A DNA stretch of 36,450 nt from contig JAJYPS010000015.1 of the NCBI GenBank assembly GCA_021795215.1, forward strand, positions 1-36,450. Direction: 5' to 3'. Below, piece by piece: positions 14,900-24,210 of this stretch; position 1 is the first letter of the stretch, and each line of letters starts with the position of its first letter. A program made the position numbers and the translations under genes. A model generated the notes under the pieces. That model saw only the letters and a list, made by a program, of their open reading frames with translations, made no database searches and was not told the DNA's origin. The stretch is from Actinomycetes bacterium (lineage in GTDB: Bacteria > Actinomycetota > Acidimicrobiia > Acidimicrobiales > JAKAOS01).

Positions 14900-16171
14900 C
14901 GGTCCCTGTCCCTCCCGAGACAACAGATCGGACAGGCCGGCGAGGCTCCTGAAGGCTCCTTCGGCCGGCCCCGTGTCCTCGGGTCGCATCAGGTTCGCCA
15001 TCAGCCGGACCGCCCAGGTCATCATTGATCTGGATCGCATCGCCGTTCCCACCGCAACCTCCAAGGCCTTCGGATGGCCGATCAGCCGTACGAACTCCCT
15101 GCCGAAGCGGTAGTACGTCCCGTACAGACGATCCAGCCTGCGGGGGTACTCTGCCAGCGCCGTCGAATCGCCGGTTGCGAGCGCCTCTCCCACTGCCCAT
15201 GCGGCGAGCCGGCCGGTCTCGTACCCGTAGGCGATCCCTTCACCGTTGAACGGGTTGATGCCCCCGGCTGCGTCCCCCACCAAGAGGTGCCGCGAGCCCT
15301 GCACGGGCCTCACCGAAAGGCCCATGGGAAGCTTGCCGCCAGTCGGCTCACCCTCCGGGGCGGCTGCGTCGAACTGCCAGCGCCGCGCCGCGTCGGCAAG
15401 GAAGCCTTCCAGCAACGACGAGGTGTTCGTGCCTTTCCAGGTGTCGGAGCTGGCCAGCAGGCCGACGCCGACGTTCACCCTGCCGTCCCCGAGCGGGAAC
15501 ACCCAACCGTATCCCGGTACCAGCCGGCCGGTCTGGTCACGAAGCTCCAACTGGGACTCGATCCAAGGCTCTCCGGATCGGTCCGACCGCCAGTAGCCGC
15601 GCAGTGCCATGCCCAGAGGCCACGTCCTCGTCCGCTCCGCTCCCAGCGCACGGCCGAACCTGGAGTTCGCCCCGTCGGCCACCACCACGTATCGCGCCAG
15701 GATCTCGGTTCGGCCGCCTTGCTCCACGTCGGTTGCCACGACGCCGGTGACGGTGCCCCTCGAGTCTCGGAGCGGGGCGGCACTGCTGCCCTGCCGCCAA
15801 GACGCCCCGGCGGCAACCGCCGCCTCTGCCACCGCCAGGTCCAGCTCCGATCTCCTCACCACGTAGCCGATAGACGGGAACGAGGGGTGATGGGGCCACG
15901 CCAGCTCCATCGTCCGCCCGAAGCCGATCGCCCGCATCCCCCCGTAGCGGTGGGCGGACGCCACACCTGCCAATGCTCCCATGTCCTCCAGTTGCCGGAC
16001 GGCCCTCGGCGTCAGGCCGTCGCCACAGGTCTTGGCCCGAGGAAAGCGCTTCTTCTCCACCAGCACCACGTCCCAGCCCGACCGGGCGAGCCAGAAGGCC
16101 GCCGCAGCTCCCGACGGCCCCGCTCCTACCACGATCACGTCGTGGTGCTGCACGTCGTGGTGCTCTGCCAA
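14888..16171 (-). CDS. menJ: FAD-dependent geranylgeranyl reductase-family protein, probable menaquinone reductase MenJ
   Basis: Flavoprotein that saturates isoprenyl double bonds; in Mycobacterium, MenJ reduces one isoprene unit of menaquinone. The 427 residues show the FAD dinucleotide motif VIVVGAGPSGAAAAFWLARSG, EKKRFPRAKTCGDGLTPRAV (typical of this family), VVADGANSRFGRALG, and the second FAD site LLVGDAAGGINPFNGEGIAYGYETG. The start is TTG 16171, set by GGGAGG at 16179-16184, 7 bases away; a TAGCCT box (16199-16204, minus) could be its -10. It is divergent from nuoA, and the pairing with complex I, which reduces menaquinone, supports the quinone role over other lipid substrates. A short direct repeat gives HHDVQHHDV at its N-terminus. 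Confidence 0.85.
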   Translation of the reverse strand: MAEHHDVQHHDVIVVGAGPSGAAAAFWLARSGWDVVLVEKKRFPRAKTCGDGLTPRAVRQLEDMGALAGVASAHRYGGMRAIGFGRTMELAWPHHPSFPSIGYVVRRSELDLAVAEAAVAAGASWRQGSSAAPLRDSRGTVTGVVATDVEQGGRTEILARYVVVADGANSRFGRALGAERTRTWPLGMALRGYWRSDRSGEPWIESQLELRDQTGRLVPGYGWVFPLGDGRVNVGVGLLASSDTWKGTNTSSLLEGFLADAARRWQFDAAAPEGEPTGGKLPMGLSVRPVQGSRHLLVGDAAGGINPFNGEGIAYGYETGRLAAWAVGEALATGDSTALAEYPRRLDRLYGTYYRFGREFVRLIGHPKALEVAVGTAMRSRSMMTWAVRLMANLMRPEDTGPAEGAFRSLAGLSDLLSREGQGPPLA

Positions 16172-16252
16172 CGCGGCGCCTCCCAAGTCCTCGCCGGCAG
16201 GCTAGAGGCTGGAAGGTGCAGATTGCCGGTCGGCCGGTGATCGGCAAGCGTG

Positions 16253-16282
16253 TTGAAGCTGCAGCAGGTCGACTGCTATTCT
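16253..16282 (+). promoter_or_regulatory. Sigma-A-type promoter of the nuo operon
   Basis: TTGAAG (16253-16258), an 18-base spacer, and TATTCT (16277-16282) preceded by TGC give a recognisable -35/-10 pair. The predicted start near 16289 leaves a leader of about 90 bases before nuoA. No Rex-type inverted repeat is seen in 16172-16379. An alternative promoter cannot be excluded. Confidence 0.5.
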
Positions 16283-16379
16283 CCGGAGGAGCACTGGCGT
16301 GCTCCGCCGATCGCCCGTACCGGGAAACGGGGCCGGCACAGCGACTGCTCGACTAGCGCAGGGAAGGGCCTCCACTCGC

Positions 16380-16823
16380 ATGACACAGTATCTCGGCATC
16401 TTCGTGCTGCTGGTGCTCTCGATCCTCTTCGCCGGTGGTTCGCTGATGCTTCCGGCGCTACTGGCTCCCTCGAGGCCGACCGCTGCCAAGCGAGCCCCCT
16501 ACGAGTGCGGCATCGTCCCCACCCACGGCCCCGCCCAGCGTTTCCCGGTCAGATTTTACCTTGTTGCCATGATCTTCATAATCTTCGACATCGAAGTGGT
16601 CTTCCTGTACCCCTGGGCGGTGGTGTACGGGCGACTCGGCACGTTCGGCCTGATCGAGATGGGCTTGTTTGCCCTTTCGGTGGTCGTCGCGTTCGTGTAC
16701 CTGGTGAGCAACGGTGCGCTGGACTGGGGTCCGACGAAGCGGCTGGTGGAGCGGGGAGTGCCCGAGGGGCGCACCACCGAGTCGGCCGTGACACGGGTCC
16801 CCTCCTCTCGGAAGGCGGCGTAG
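16380..16823 (+). CDS. nuoA: NADH-quinone oxidoreductase subunit A
   Basis: Small membrane subunit of complex I, at the junction of the hydrophilic and membrane arms. The 147-residue protein has three helices (about 5-30, 63-85, 95-112), with the conserved loop [24 protein letters not shown] and the acidic [12 protein letters not shown] in helix 2. A GAAGGG-like Shine-Dalgarno lies upstream of ATG 16380. The longer upstream frame is not supported. The C-terminal 25 residues are hydrophilic and variable. First gene of a complete 14-gene operon in the canonical order A to N. Confidence 0.95.
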   Translation: MTQYLGIFVLLVLSILFAGGSLMLPALLAPSRPTAAKRAPYECGIVPTHGPAQRFPVRFYLVAMIFIIFDIEVVFLYPWAVVYGRLGTFGLIEMGLFALSVVVAFVYLVSNGALDWGPTKRLVERGVPEGRTTESAVTRVPSSRKAA

Positions 16824-16833
16824 AGGCGAGAGC

Positions 16834-17382
16834 GTGGGACTCGAAGACCTGAACCACAACTTCCTGACGGGCAGACTGGAGGATCTCGTCGCCTGGGCGC
16901 GCCGCAACAGCGTGTGGCCTGCCACGTTCGGCCTCGCCTGCTGCGCCATCGAGATGATGTCGGCAGGAGCCGCCGACTTCGACCTGGCGCGGTTCGGGAT
17001 GGAGGTGTTCCGCAACTCTCCCCGGCAGGCGGACCTGATGATCGTGGCAGGCAGGGTGAGCCAGAAGATGGCGCCGGTGCTGCGGCAGGTCTACGACCAG
17101 ATGATGGAGCCGAAATGGGTCATCTCGATGGGCGTGTGCGCCTCCACGGGAGGAATGTTCAACAACTACGCAATCGTCCAGGGAGTCGACCAGATCGTGC
17201 CGGTGGACGTCTACGCTCCCGGATGCCCGCCCGGCCCCGAGACGCTTATGCACGCGATACTGACCCTGCACGAGAAGATCCGGCAGGGCCACATAGCACG
17301 GCGGCCTGGCGAGGAGGGCTTGGCGATCCACCTGCCCGCGACCCGCGGTCCCCAGGTCGTGCACGTCGGGACGCCCCGTTGA
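16834..17382 (+). CDS. nuoB: NADH-quinone oxidoreductase subunit B
   Basis: Holds cluster N2, the last iron-sulfur centre before the quinone. The 182-residue protein has the tandem Cys pair in [10 protein letters not shown], then GRVSQKMAP, a third Cys in [12 protein letters not shown] and the fourth in [10 protein letters not shown], which together bind the 4Fe-4S cluster. The GTG start is 10 bases after the nuoA stop, with a purine-rich GAGGCGAGAG before it. Complete, with no odd features. Confidence 0.97.
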   Translation: MGLEDLNHNFLTGRLEDLVAWARRNSVWPATFGLACCAIEMMSAGAADFDLARFGMEVFRNSPRQADLMIVAGRVSQKMAPVLRQVYDQMMEPKWVISMGVCASTGGMFNNYAIVQGVDQIVPVDVYAPGCPPGPETLMHAILTLHEKIRQGHIARRPGEEGLAIHLPATRGPQVVHVGTPR

Positions 17383-17401
17383 GCCCCCCCAGGCGCTGAC
17401 T

Positions 17402-17950
17402 GTGGCAGACGGTCCTGTCGTTCCGGTGGACGAGCCATCCGAGGATGCGGATGCCGAGCGAGCGTCCGGGGGAGCAGATCTCGATTACGGCGTGCCCATG
17501 TCCTTCTCGGCGGGGCAGCTGGTGCTCCACCCCGACAGGTCGGGCTATGTTCGGTTGGTGGAACGGCTGGCTGGGGACGGCTTCGAGACCTGTGCCGATC
17601 TGTGTGCAGTCGACTACGTCCTTCTGCCTTCCCGTGCGCTTCCCGAAGGCATTGTCGCCGAGCGATTCGAAGTCGTGGTCAACCTGCTCTCGATCTCCAG
17701 GGCGCGCAGGGTGAGAGTCCGGGTGCAGGTGCCGGACGCCGACCCTACGCTCGACTCACTTTTCGGGCTATACCCAGGGACCGAAGCGATGGAGCGGGAG
17801 GCGTTCGACATGTTCGGCGTACGGTTCAGGGGACACCCCGATCTGACGAGGATCCTCATGCCCGAGGACTGGGAGGGCCATCCACTCCGGAAGGACTACT
17901 CGACGGGCAGGATCCCGGTCCGCTTCAAAGAAGCTCCGGGCGAGAGATGA
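17402..17950 (+). CDS. nuoC: NADH-quinone oxidoreductase subunit C
   Basis: Peripheral-arm subunit (30-kDa type) that packs against NuoD. The 182-residue protein has a variable acidic N-terminal 30 residues, then RYERFEVVVNLLS-like sheet sequence (AERFEVVVNLLSISRA), the signature EREAFDMFGVRFRGHPDLTRILMPEDWEGHPLRKDY, and a short tail. It is separate from nuoD, unlike the fused NuoCD of E. coli. GTG 17402 lies 19 bases after nuoB. Its stop overlaps the first possible nuoD start by ATGA. Confidence 0.95.
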   Translation: MADGPVVPVDEPSEDADAERASGGADLDYGVPMSFSAGQLVLHPDRSGYVRLVERLAGDGFETCADLCAVDYVLLPSRALPEGIVAERFEVVVNLLSISRARRVRVRVQVPDADPTLDSLFGLYPGTEAMEREAFDMFGVRFRGHPDLTRILMPEDWEGHPLRKDYSTGRIPVRFKEAPGER

Positions 17951-19338
17951 GGCGCGTCCGTCGCCGCGACGCCGGGTCCGAGCGTCGCGGCAAAGAGTCG
18001 CTGCCGAGCTCGCATGAACGAGCGCTCATGTCGGTCACGTCCGAGCTGTCCCAAGAGCTTGCTCCCCGCGGAAGTACCGCACCGTCGGAGCTGCTGAGGG
18101 AGCAGGGCGCTGTGCTGCGCCTTCCGGAGGGAACGGTCCTCGACCGGGCCGACTGGTCCGTCGAGTCGGCCGAGGACGAGACGATGATCATCAACATGGG
18201 TCCGCAGCACCCGTCCACCCACGGCGTCCTGCGGCTCATGCTGGAGCTGGACGGAGAGACCGTGCTGCGGACGAAGCCCGTCGTCGGGTACCTGCACACC
18301 GGCATGGAGAAGACTGGCGAAGAGCTCACATACGTGCAGGGCGCCACGAACGTGACCCGGATGGACTACCTCTCGCCGCTGCACAACGAACTGGTGTTCT
18401 CCATGGCCACCGAGAAGCTGCTCGGCATAGAGGCGCCCGAACGAGCGGTGTGGATACGGATGCTCATGTGCGAGCTCAACAGGCTGTCGTCTCACTGCAT
18501 GTGGATGGCGACGAACGGGATGGACCTCGGCTCCACGTCCATGATGATCTACGGCTTTCGCGAAAGGGAGATGATCCTGGCCTTCTTCGAGAAGGTGACC
18601 GGACTTCGGATGAACCACAACTACATCCGTCCGGGAGGCGTGGCGGCGGACCTTCCCGACGGTTGGGAGGACGACGTATCGGTCATCGTGGACACGCTGC
18701 CAGGTCGGTTCCACGAGTACGACGAGCTGCTGACCGGCCAGCCCATCTTCCGGGAGAGAGTCGAGGGAGTGGGCGTGATCTCGGCGGAACAGGCCCTCGC
18801 GCTGTCCGCCACCGGCCCCATCCTGCGGGGCAGCGGCGTCGACTGGGATCTTCGGCGGTCCATGCCGTATCTCGCGTACGACCAGGTGGACTTCGACGTT
18901 GCCGTGGGCAGCTACGGGGACGCGTTCGACAGGTACGCAGTCCGCGTGCTGGAGATGCACGAGTCGGTGCGGATCGTGGGTCAGATCCTGGAGAAGATGC
19001 CCGCAGGTGACTACCGGTCGATCGACAAGAAGGTCACCCCGCCGCCGAGGAGCAGGATCGACGAGTCGATGGAGGCGCTCATCCACCACTTCAAGATCTT
19101 CACCGAGGGGTTCAGGGTGCCGGAGGGAGAGGTCTACGTGGCGGCGGAGTCGCCACGCGGCGAGATCGGGTGCTACATGGTGTCGGACGGGTCGAACAAG
19201 CCCTACCGGCTGCACATACGGGGACCGTCGTTCGTCAACCTCCAGTCGCTTCCGGCCATGCTCAGGGGGGCGCTGATCGCCGACGCCGTGGCTGTGACCT
19301 CCTCCATCGACCCGGTCATGGGTGAGGTAGACCGCTGA
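17947..19338 (+). CDS. nuoD: NADH-quinone oxidoreductase subunit D
   Basis: Forms the quinone-binding pocket with NuoB. Landmarks are INMGPQHPSTHGVLRL (quinone headgroup His and Thr side), GYLHTGMEK, RMDYLSPLHNE, SSHCMWMATNGMDLG, NHNYIRPGGVA and the C-terminal PRGEIGCYMVSDGSNKPYRLHIRGPSF. Two starts are possible: ATG 17947, which overlaps nuoC by ATGA and gives 463 residues with an Arg-rich 27-residue extension, or ATG 18028, which gives 436 residues closer to the family. I annotate the coupled start, with about equal support for the other. Confidence 0.95.
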   Translation: MRRVRRRDAGSERRGKESLPSSHERALMSVTSELSQELAPRGSTAPSELLREQGAVLRLPEGTVLDRADWSVESAEDETMIINMGPQHPSTHGVLRLMLELDGETVLRTKPVVGYLHTGMEKTGEELTYVQGATNVTRMDYLSPLHNELVFSMATEKLLGIEAPERAVWIRMLMCELNRLSSHCMWMATNGMDLGSTSMMIYGFREREMILAFFEKVTGLRMNHNYIRPGGVAADLPDGWEDDVSVIVDTLPGRFHEYDELLTGQPIFRERVEGVGVISAEQALALSATGPILRGSGVDWDLRRSMPYLAYDQVDFDVAVGSYGDAFDRYAVRVLEMHESVRIVGQILEKMPAGDYRSIDKKVTPPPRSRIDESMEALIHHFKIFTEGFRVPEGEVYVAAESPRGEIGCYMVSDGSNKPYRLHIRGPSFVNLQSLPAMLRGALIADAVAVTSSIDPVMGEVDR

Positions 19339-20051
19339 TGAGCAGGTTCACGGGGGACTCCCTGGCCTACGCCCGCCGCCTGGTGTCGCTGTACCCCCAA
19401 CGCCGCTCGGCACTGATCCCGTTGTGCCATCTGGCCCAGGCCCAGGACGGCTGGCTCACGTCCGACGCCATGGAGCACATAGCCGAGCTGCTCGGGTTGG
19501 AGCCGGCCGAGGTGCTGGGCACTGCCAGCTTCTACGACATGCTCCATACAGAGCCGGTGGGGCGTTACCTGATCGGCATCTGCACCAACATCGCCTGCCT
19601 GCTGGAAGGAGGCATGGAGCTGCTGGAGCACGCGGCGAAACGGCTGGGTGTCCATCCTGGAGGCACGACCGGGGACGGCGTGTTCACCCTCGAAGAGGTG
19701 GAGTGCGTCGCGGCGTGCAACCGGGCTCCTTGCGCCACGGTCAACTGGCGGTTCTTCGGTCCCCTGGGCGCCGACTCGTTCGACCGGCTTGTCGACGACC
19801 TGGCGGCCGGGCGCCTCGACCAGGACGTACCCCGTCACGGGGTCCTCTCCCGGACGGTCCGGCGAAGGGGTCTCGATGTGGCGCCGGAGGACGTGGCCGC
19901 CGAGCGGGAGAGATCGGATCGGGAGAAGGCCAGCCGACTGGCGGCCTCGGCGACGGAGGCCCCGAAAGCGGCAACCGCCGGGACTCCGGGTGCGCAGGCT
20001 CCCAAGGGAAGCAGCGGGGGACATCCGCAGCCCGGGAAGGGATCGAAGTGA
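19338..20051 (+). CDS. nuoE: NADH-quinone oxidoreductase subunit E
   Basis: Holds the off-path 2Fe-2S cluster N1a beside NuoF. In the 237-residue protein the thioredoxin-like core covers about 1-160: SALIPLCHLAQAQDGWLT, ASFYDMLHTEPVG, with cluster cysteines in GICTNIACLL and VECVAACNRAPC. The last 75 residues are a Pro/Ala/Gly-rich, charged tail not seen in short homologs. ATG 19338 overlaps the last base of the nuoD stop, and its stop overlaps nuoF (GTGA). Confidence 0.95.
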   Translation: MSRFTGDSLAYARRLVSLYPQRRSALIPLCHLAQAQDGWLTSDAMEHIAELLGLEPAEVLGTASFYDMLHTEPVGRYLIGICTNIACLLEGGMELLEHAAKRLGVHPGGTTGDGVFTLEEVECVAACNRAPCATVNWRFFGPLGADSFDRLVDDLAAGRLDQDVPRHGVLSRTVRRRGLDVAPEDVAAERERSDREKASRLAASATEAPKAATAGTPGAQAPKGSSGGHPQPGKGSK

Positions 20052-21370
20052 GCGAACCACCTCGCATAGTGACCTCTCGGATCGGGAGCGAAGGATCGCA
20101 CACTCTGGACGGGTACTTGGCCAGCGGGGGGTACGAAGGGCTCCGCAAGGCCCTCTCGATGACCCCAGAAGCGGTGCACGCCCAGGTGAGCCAGGCGAAC
20201 CTGCTGGGTCGGGGCGGCGCCGGCTTCGAGGCCGGCCGGAAGTGGGCGATGCTGGCCCCTGGTGCAGTCCGCTACCTCGTGGTGAACGGGGACGAGAGCG
20301 AACCGGCCACGTTCAAGGACCACATGCTGATCGAGTCCGATCCCCATCAGCTGATCGAGGGAACGCTGATCGCGGCGTACGCGCTCGGCGTGGCGAGGGC
20401 ATTCATCTATATACGGGGAGAGTTCGCGCTCGGCATCGAAAGAGTAGAGAACGCTCTGGAGGAGGCGTACCAGTACGGTGCGGTCGGGCGTGACATGCTC
20501 GGGTCCGGCTTCTCGGTGGACGTGGTGGTGCACCCCGGTGCCGGCGCCTACATATGCGGCGAGGAGACCGCCCTGCTGGAGAGCCTGGAAGGCAAGCGCG
20601 GGTTCCCGAGGATCAAGCCGCCGTACTTTCCCGCCGTCATCGGCCTGTACGGGGTCCCGACCATCGTGAACAACGTGGAGACCATGTCCAACCTCCCGTG
20701 GATAGTGCTCAACGGGGGCGACCAGTTCTCGGCCCTGGGCCAGGGGCGATCGACGGGGACCCGGATATTCGCCCTGTCGGGCCATGTCAATCGTCCGGGC
20801 AACTATGAGGTCGAGATGTTCAAGACCACCTTCAGGGATCTGGTGTGCTCGCCGTCGCTGGGCGGCGGAGTACGGGACGGACGGCAGGTCAAGGCGTTCA
20901 TCCCGGGCGGCGTCTCGTCCCCCTGGTTCGGGCCGGACCAGCTGGACATGCCACTCGGCCAGGACGAGGTGGGCAAGGCCGGGTCGATGCTCGGTTCGGG
21001 GGCGGTCACGGTGATGGACGACCGGACCTGCGTCGTGAGGGCAGCGTGGAGGATATCGAAGTTCTTCTGGAGGGAGTCCTGTGGCCAGTGCACTCCGTGC
21101 CGGGAAGGCAGCGGCTGGGTGGAGAAGATCATGCGGCGCATCGAGTCCGGTGAAGGGCGTGAGGAGGACATCGATCTCCTGCTCGACGCCTGCGACAACA
21201 TCTCGCCCGGCCTTCGGTGGCCGCCCGCGCAGACCACCATCTGCGTGCTGGGACCGTCCATCCCCCCTTCAATAGTGTCGGGCGTGCAGCGGTTCCGGGA
21301 CGAGTACCTGATGCACGTGAAGGAGAAGGGATGCCCCTTCCCCCTGACCGGGGCGGGAGCGCGGCCATGA
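20048..21370 (+). CDS. nuoF: NADH-quinone oxidoreductase subunit F
   Basis: Oxidises NADH: holds FMN and cluster N3. The 440-residue protein has NLLGRGGAGFEAGRKW (NADH and FMN loop), VNGDESEPATFKD, the FMN-binding AGAYICGEETALLESLEG, and the cluster cysteines in ESCGQCTPCREG plus TTICVLG. The GTG 20048 start overlaps nuoE. The C-terminus is of normal length. Complete and intact. Confidence 0.97.
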   Translation: MSEPPRIVTSRIGSEGSHTLDGYLASGGYEGLRKALSMTPEAVHAQVSQANLLGRGGAGFEAGRKWAMLAPGAVRYLVVNGDESEPATFKDHMLIESDPHQLIEGTLIAAYALGVARAFIYIRGEFALGIERVENALEEAYQYGAVGRDMLGSGFSVDVVVHPGAGAYICGEETALLESLEGKRGFPRIKPPYFPAVIGLYGVPTIVNNVETMSNLPWIVLNGGDQFSALGQGRSTGTRIFALSGHVNRPGNYEVEMFKTTFRDLVCSPSLGGGVRDGRQVKAFIPGGVSSPWFGPDQLDMPLGQDEVGKAGSMLGSGAVTVMDDRTCVVRAAWRISKFFWRESCGQCTPCREGSGWVEKIMRRIESGEGREEDIDLLLDACDNISPGLRWPPAQTTICVLGPSIPPSIVSGVQRFRDEYLMHVKEKGCPFPLTGAGARP

Positions 21371-24210
21371 GCGGGACCGAGCCGGCGGGCGCCCGGGCGC
21401 CGGTCGAACGAGTGAGCATCACCGTGGACGGACGGCAGTTGCGTGCGTCCAAGGGGGAGCTGCTGATAGCGGCCGCCGAGCGCGAGGGCGTCTACATACC
21501 GAGGTTCTGTTACCACCCGAGAATGCGCGAGGTGGGGATGTGCCGGATGTGCCTGGTCGAGGTGAAGGGACCCCGCGGCTTCTCCCTGCAGCCGGCCTGC
21601 TTCCAGCATGTGGCAGAAGGCATGGAGGTGGTGACCGGTTCCCCGGCAGTCAAGAAGGCCCAGGACGGGGTTCTGGAGTTCCTGCTCGTCAACCACCCTC
21701 TGGACTGCCCCGTCTGCGACAAGGGCGGTGAGTGCCCGCTCCAGGACCAGACTCTGACGTACGGTCCCGGCGAGAGCCGTTTCGTGGAGGAGAAGCGTCA
21801 CTGGGCGAAGCCGATAGCGATCAGCAGGCTGGTCGACTTGGACCGGGAGAGATGCATCCAGTGCGACCGGTGCACCCGGTTCGCCAAGGAGGTGGCGGGG
21901 GACCCGTTCATCACCTTCCTCGGCCGGGGAGACCACACCGAGATCAGCACCTTTCCCGACCGGCCGTTCTCTTCCTACTTCAGCGGCAACACCGTCCAGA
22001 TCTGCCCTGTGGGCGCGCTCACGTCCGCCGCCTACAGGTTCAAGGCTCGTCCCTGGGATCTGGAGCAGGTCGAGAGCACCTGCACCACTTGCGGCTTCGG
22101 GTGCCGGATGGCGGTCCAGTCGTCCTCCGGACGTCTGGTGCGCTACCTGGGCATCGACGTGGACCCGGTGAACCAGGGATGGCTGTGCGACAAGGGCCGC
22201 TTCGGCTTCGAGGCCGCCGCAGCCCCCGACCGTCGAACTCAGCCGCTGGTCCGGATATCGGGAGAGGGTGGACGGGGAACGACCGGAACCGGAGCGACGG
22301 AACCTCGCTCCTGGCGGCAGGCGCTGGAACTGGTCGCCGGACGCTGCAATGAGGCACTCGCGTCGCGGGGACCGGCCTCCATCGCAGTCGTCGGGGGTTC
22401 CCGGTTGGCCAACGAGGACGCGTACGCCTGGGCAAAGCTGGCCAAGGGTGTGATCGGTACCGATTCGGTCGACGCCCAGCTGGACGACGGCATGCCGGCG
22501 GAGATGGTCCAGGGACTGCCTCGGGCCACGATCGACGACGCCTGCAACGCCTCCACTGTGCTGCTGCTGGGGGCAGATCCTCGTGAGGAGCTACCGGTGC
22601 TCTTCCTGCGCCTCCGCCGATCCCTTGCCGGAGGCTCCACCAAGCTGGTGGAGTGCGTTCCCGCGGCGACGTCGCTCACACAGCTGGCGTCGGTCTCGCT
22701 GCGGTATCTCCCCGGAGAGATGGCGTCCACCGTGAGCGCCATGGTCGGGGGCAAGGGAGCCGGGAGCGATCCCGATCGACGGTCCCAGCTGGAAGCCGCC
22801 TCGGTATTGCTCGGCGCGGCGCCCCAGTCACCGCCGTCGGCGGGGGACGCTCGCGAGGCCCCGGAGCAGGCGGGAGAGCTGATGCCGGGAACGGGTGTCG
22901 TCGTGCTGATCGGCCGGCCGTCGCTGGCGGAGTCGAGCCGGGGCATAACGGACTCTGCGGCCATCGTCGCAGCGGCGCTTCCAGGAGCGCGGTTCCTCCC
23001 GATGCTCAGGCGAGCCAACCTGCAGGGCGCGCTGGATGCCGGTCTGGCACCCGGACTGCTGCCGGGGAGAGTCGGGCTGGGAGCGGGACGGGAGCACTAC
23101 GAGAAGGTCTGGGGCGCCGTGCCGGCGGCCCGGGGGCTCGACACGGCGGGGATCCTCGCCGGAGCCGCCGCGGGCACGGTGGAGGTGCTGTTCCTCCTGG
23201 GGGCCGATCCGCTGTCTGACTTCCCGGACCAGGACATGGCTCGTGCCGCCCTTGAAGGGGCACGGTTCGTCGTGACTGTCGAGACCCATCCCAGCGCCAG
23301 TTCCGCTTTCGCCGATGTCGTGCTGCCTGCTGCCGGTTACGGCGAGCGAGCGGGGACGACGACCAGCACGGAGAGCCGCATTACCGCTTTGGGCCAGAAG
23401 GTCGTCCCACCTTCGCTGGCCTGGCCCGACTGGATGATCGCGGCCGAGCTGTGCGACGCGCTCGGATCGGACCTGGGCTTCGAGTCGCTGTCCGAGATCT
23501 GGTCCGAGATGGTGGACGTGTCTCCGTTGCATCGAGGGTTGGGCATCGACCCGTTCGACTCGGGCAACCGGCGGTGGGGAGTCCTCGTTCCGGTGCCGGC
23601 GGACCCGCAGTCGGCGGACCCGCAGTCGGCGGACCCGGTATCGGCGGACCCGGTATCGGCTGCCGGGGAGCGGGGAGGGGCAGAGGCGGGTAAGCCGATC
23701 GATCCGATGGCGGTCCCGGGGATCGGGTCGGTGGAGACGCAGGGCTCAGCTTCGATGGCCGGCTCCGCCCGCTCCTGGTTGGACCAGCTTCCCGCCGGTA
23801 TCGCCCACAGCGATGGGCGGCTGCCGCCGATGCTCTGCTGGAATGGCGAGCCGAGCTCCGGTCCCATGCCGAAACGGGACGGCTATGCTCTGCGCCTCAT
23901 TGCCCCTCACCGCCTCTATGACCAGGGAACCGGGGTCCAGGCGTGCGCTGCGTTGGCCCCGCTGTCCTGCCGGGCTCAGGTGCATGTGAACCAAGCGGAG
24001 TTGGACGCCCTGGGTGTTCCGGCCGGCGGCGCCGTCCTCGTCACGTCGGCGAAGGGGAGGCTCGAGCTGGTCGCCGTGGCGGACCCGGCCCTTCCGCGTA
24101 GCGTGGCGATGGTGCCGTTCAACGGATCGGGAGCAGCGGTGTCACAGCTGATCGCAGCCGGGTCGGAGGTCACCGAGGTTCGGATCGAGAACTCGAGGGG
24201 GAGCCGGTGA
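21367..24210 (+). CDS. nuoG: NADH-quinone oxidoreductase subunit G
   Basis: Largest peripheral subunit, carrying the electron chain from NuoF. The 947-residue protein has 2Fe-2S cysteines in RFCYHPRMREVGMCRMC, the His/Cys cluster N5 region HPLDCPVCDKGGECPLQ, two-cluster motifs CIQCDRCTRF and ICPVGAL, and CTTCGFGC...GWLCDKGRFG. The last set matches the extra N7 cluster seen in only some bacteria. A molybdopterin-oxidoreductase-like domain fills the rest, without a visible cofactor role. ATG 21367 overlaps nuoF (ATGA). A variable linker near residues 740-790 contains four 5-residue repeats (ADPQS/ADPVS). Confidence 0.95.
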   Translation: MSGTEPAGARAPVERVSITVDGRQLRASKGELLIAAAEREGVYIPRFCYHPRMREVGMCRMCLVEVKGPRGFSLQPACFQHVAEGMEVVTGSPAVKKAQDGVLEFLLVNHPLDCPVCDKGGECPLQDQTLTYGPGESRFVEEKRHWAKPIAISRLVDLDRERCIQCDRCTRFAKEVAGDPFITFLGRGDHTEISTFPDRPFSSYFSGNTVQICPVGALTSAAYRFKARPWDLEQVESTCTTCGFGCRMAVQSSSGRLVRYLGIDVDPVNQGWLCDKGRFGFEAAAAPDRRTQPLVRISGEGGRGTTGTGATEPRSWRQALELVAGRCNEALASRGPASIAVVGGSRLANEDAYAWAKLAKGVIGTDSVDAQLDDGMPAEMVQGLPRATIDDACNASTVLLLGADPREELPVLFLRLRRSLAGGSTKLVECVPAATSLTQLASVSLRYLPGEMASTVSAMVGGKGAGSDPDRRSQLEAASVLLGAAPQSPPSAGDAREAPEQAGELMPGTGVVVLIGRPSLAESSRGITDSAAIVAAALPGARFLPMLRRANLQGALDAGLAPGLLPGRVGLGAGREHYEKVWGAVPAARGLDTAGILAGAAAGTVEVLFLLGADPLSDFPDQDMARAALEGARFVVTVETHPSASSAFADVVLPAAGYGERAGTTTSTESRITALGQKVVPPSLAWPDWMIAAELCDALGSDLGFESLSEIWSEMVDVSPLHRGLGIDPFDSGNRRWGVLVPVPADPQSADPQSADPVSADPVSAAGERGGAEAGKPIDPMAVPGIGSVETQGSASMAGSARSWLDQLPAGIAHSDGRLPPMLCWNGEPSSGPMPKRDGYALRLIAPHRLYDQGTGVQACAALAPLSCRAQVHVNQAELDALGVPAGGAVLVTSAKGRLELVAVADPALPRSVAMVPFNGSGAAVSQLIAAGSEVTEVRIENSRGSR
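23599..23658 (+). repeat. Four tandem 15-base repeats inside nuoG
   Basis: Two copies of GCGGACCCGCAGTCG are followed by two of GCGGACCCGGTATCG, encoding ADPQS twice and ADPVS twice. The in-frame, pairwise-identical units indicate recent slippage in a surface linker. Confidence 0.9.

Noticed and set aside
16172-16379. Rex operator (TTGTGA-N6-TCACAA type) in front of nuoA
   Set aside because: I scanned by eye and found no inverted repeat close to the consensus; a motif scan would be needed to be sure.
16250-16852. 200-codon frame beginning in the nuo leader
   Set aside because: Runs across nuoA in another frame, with no start signal or family match.
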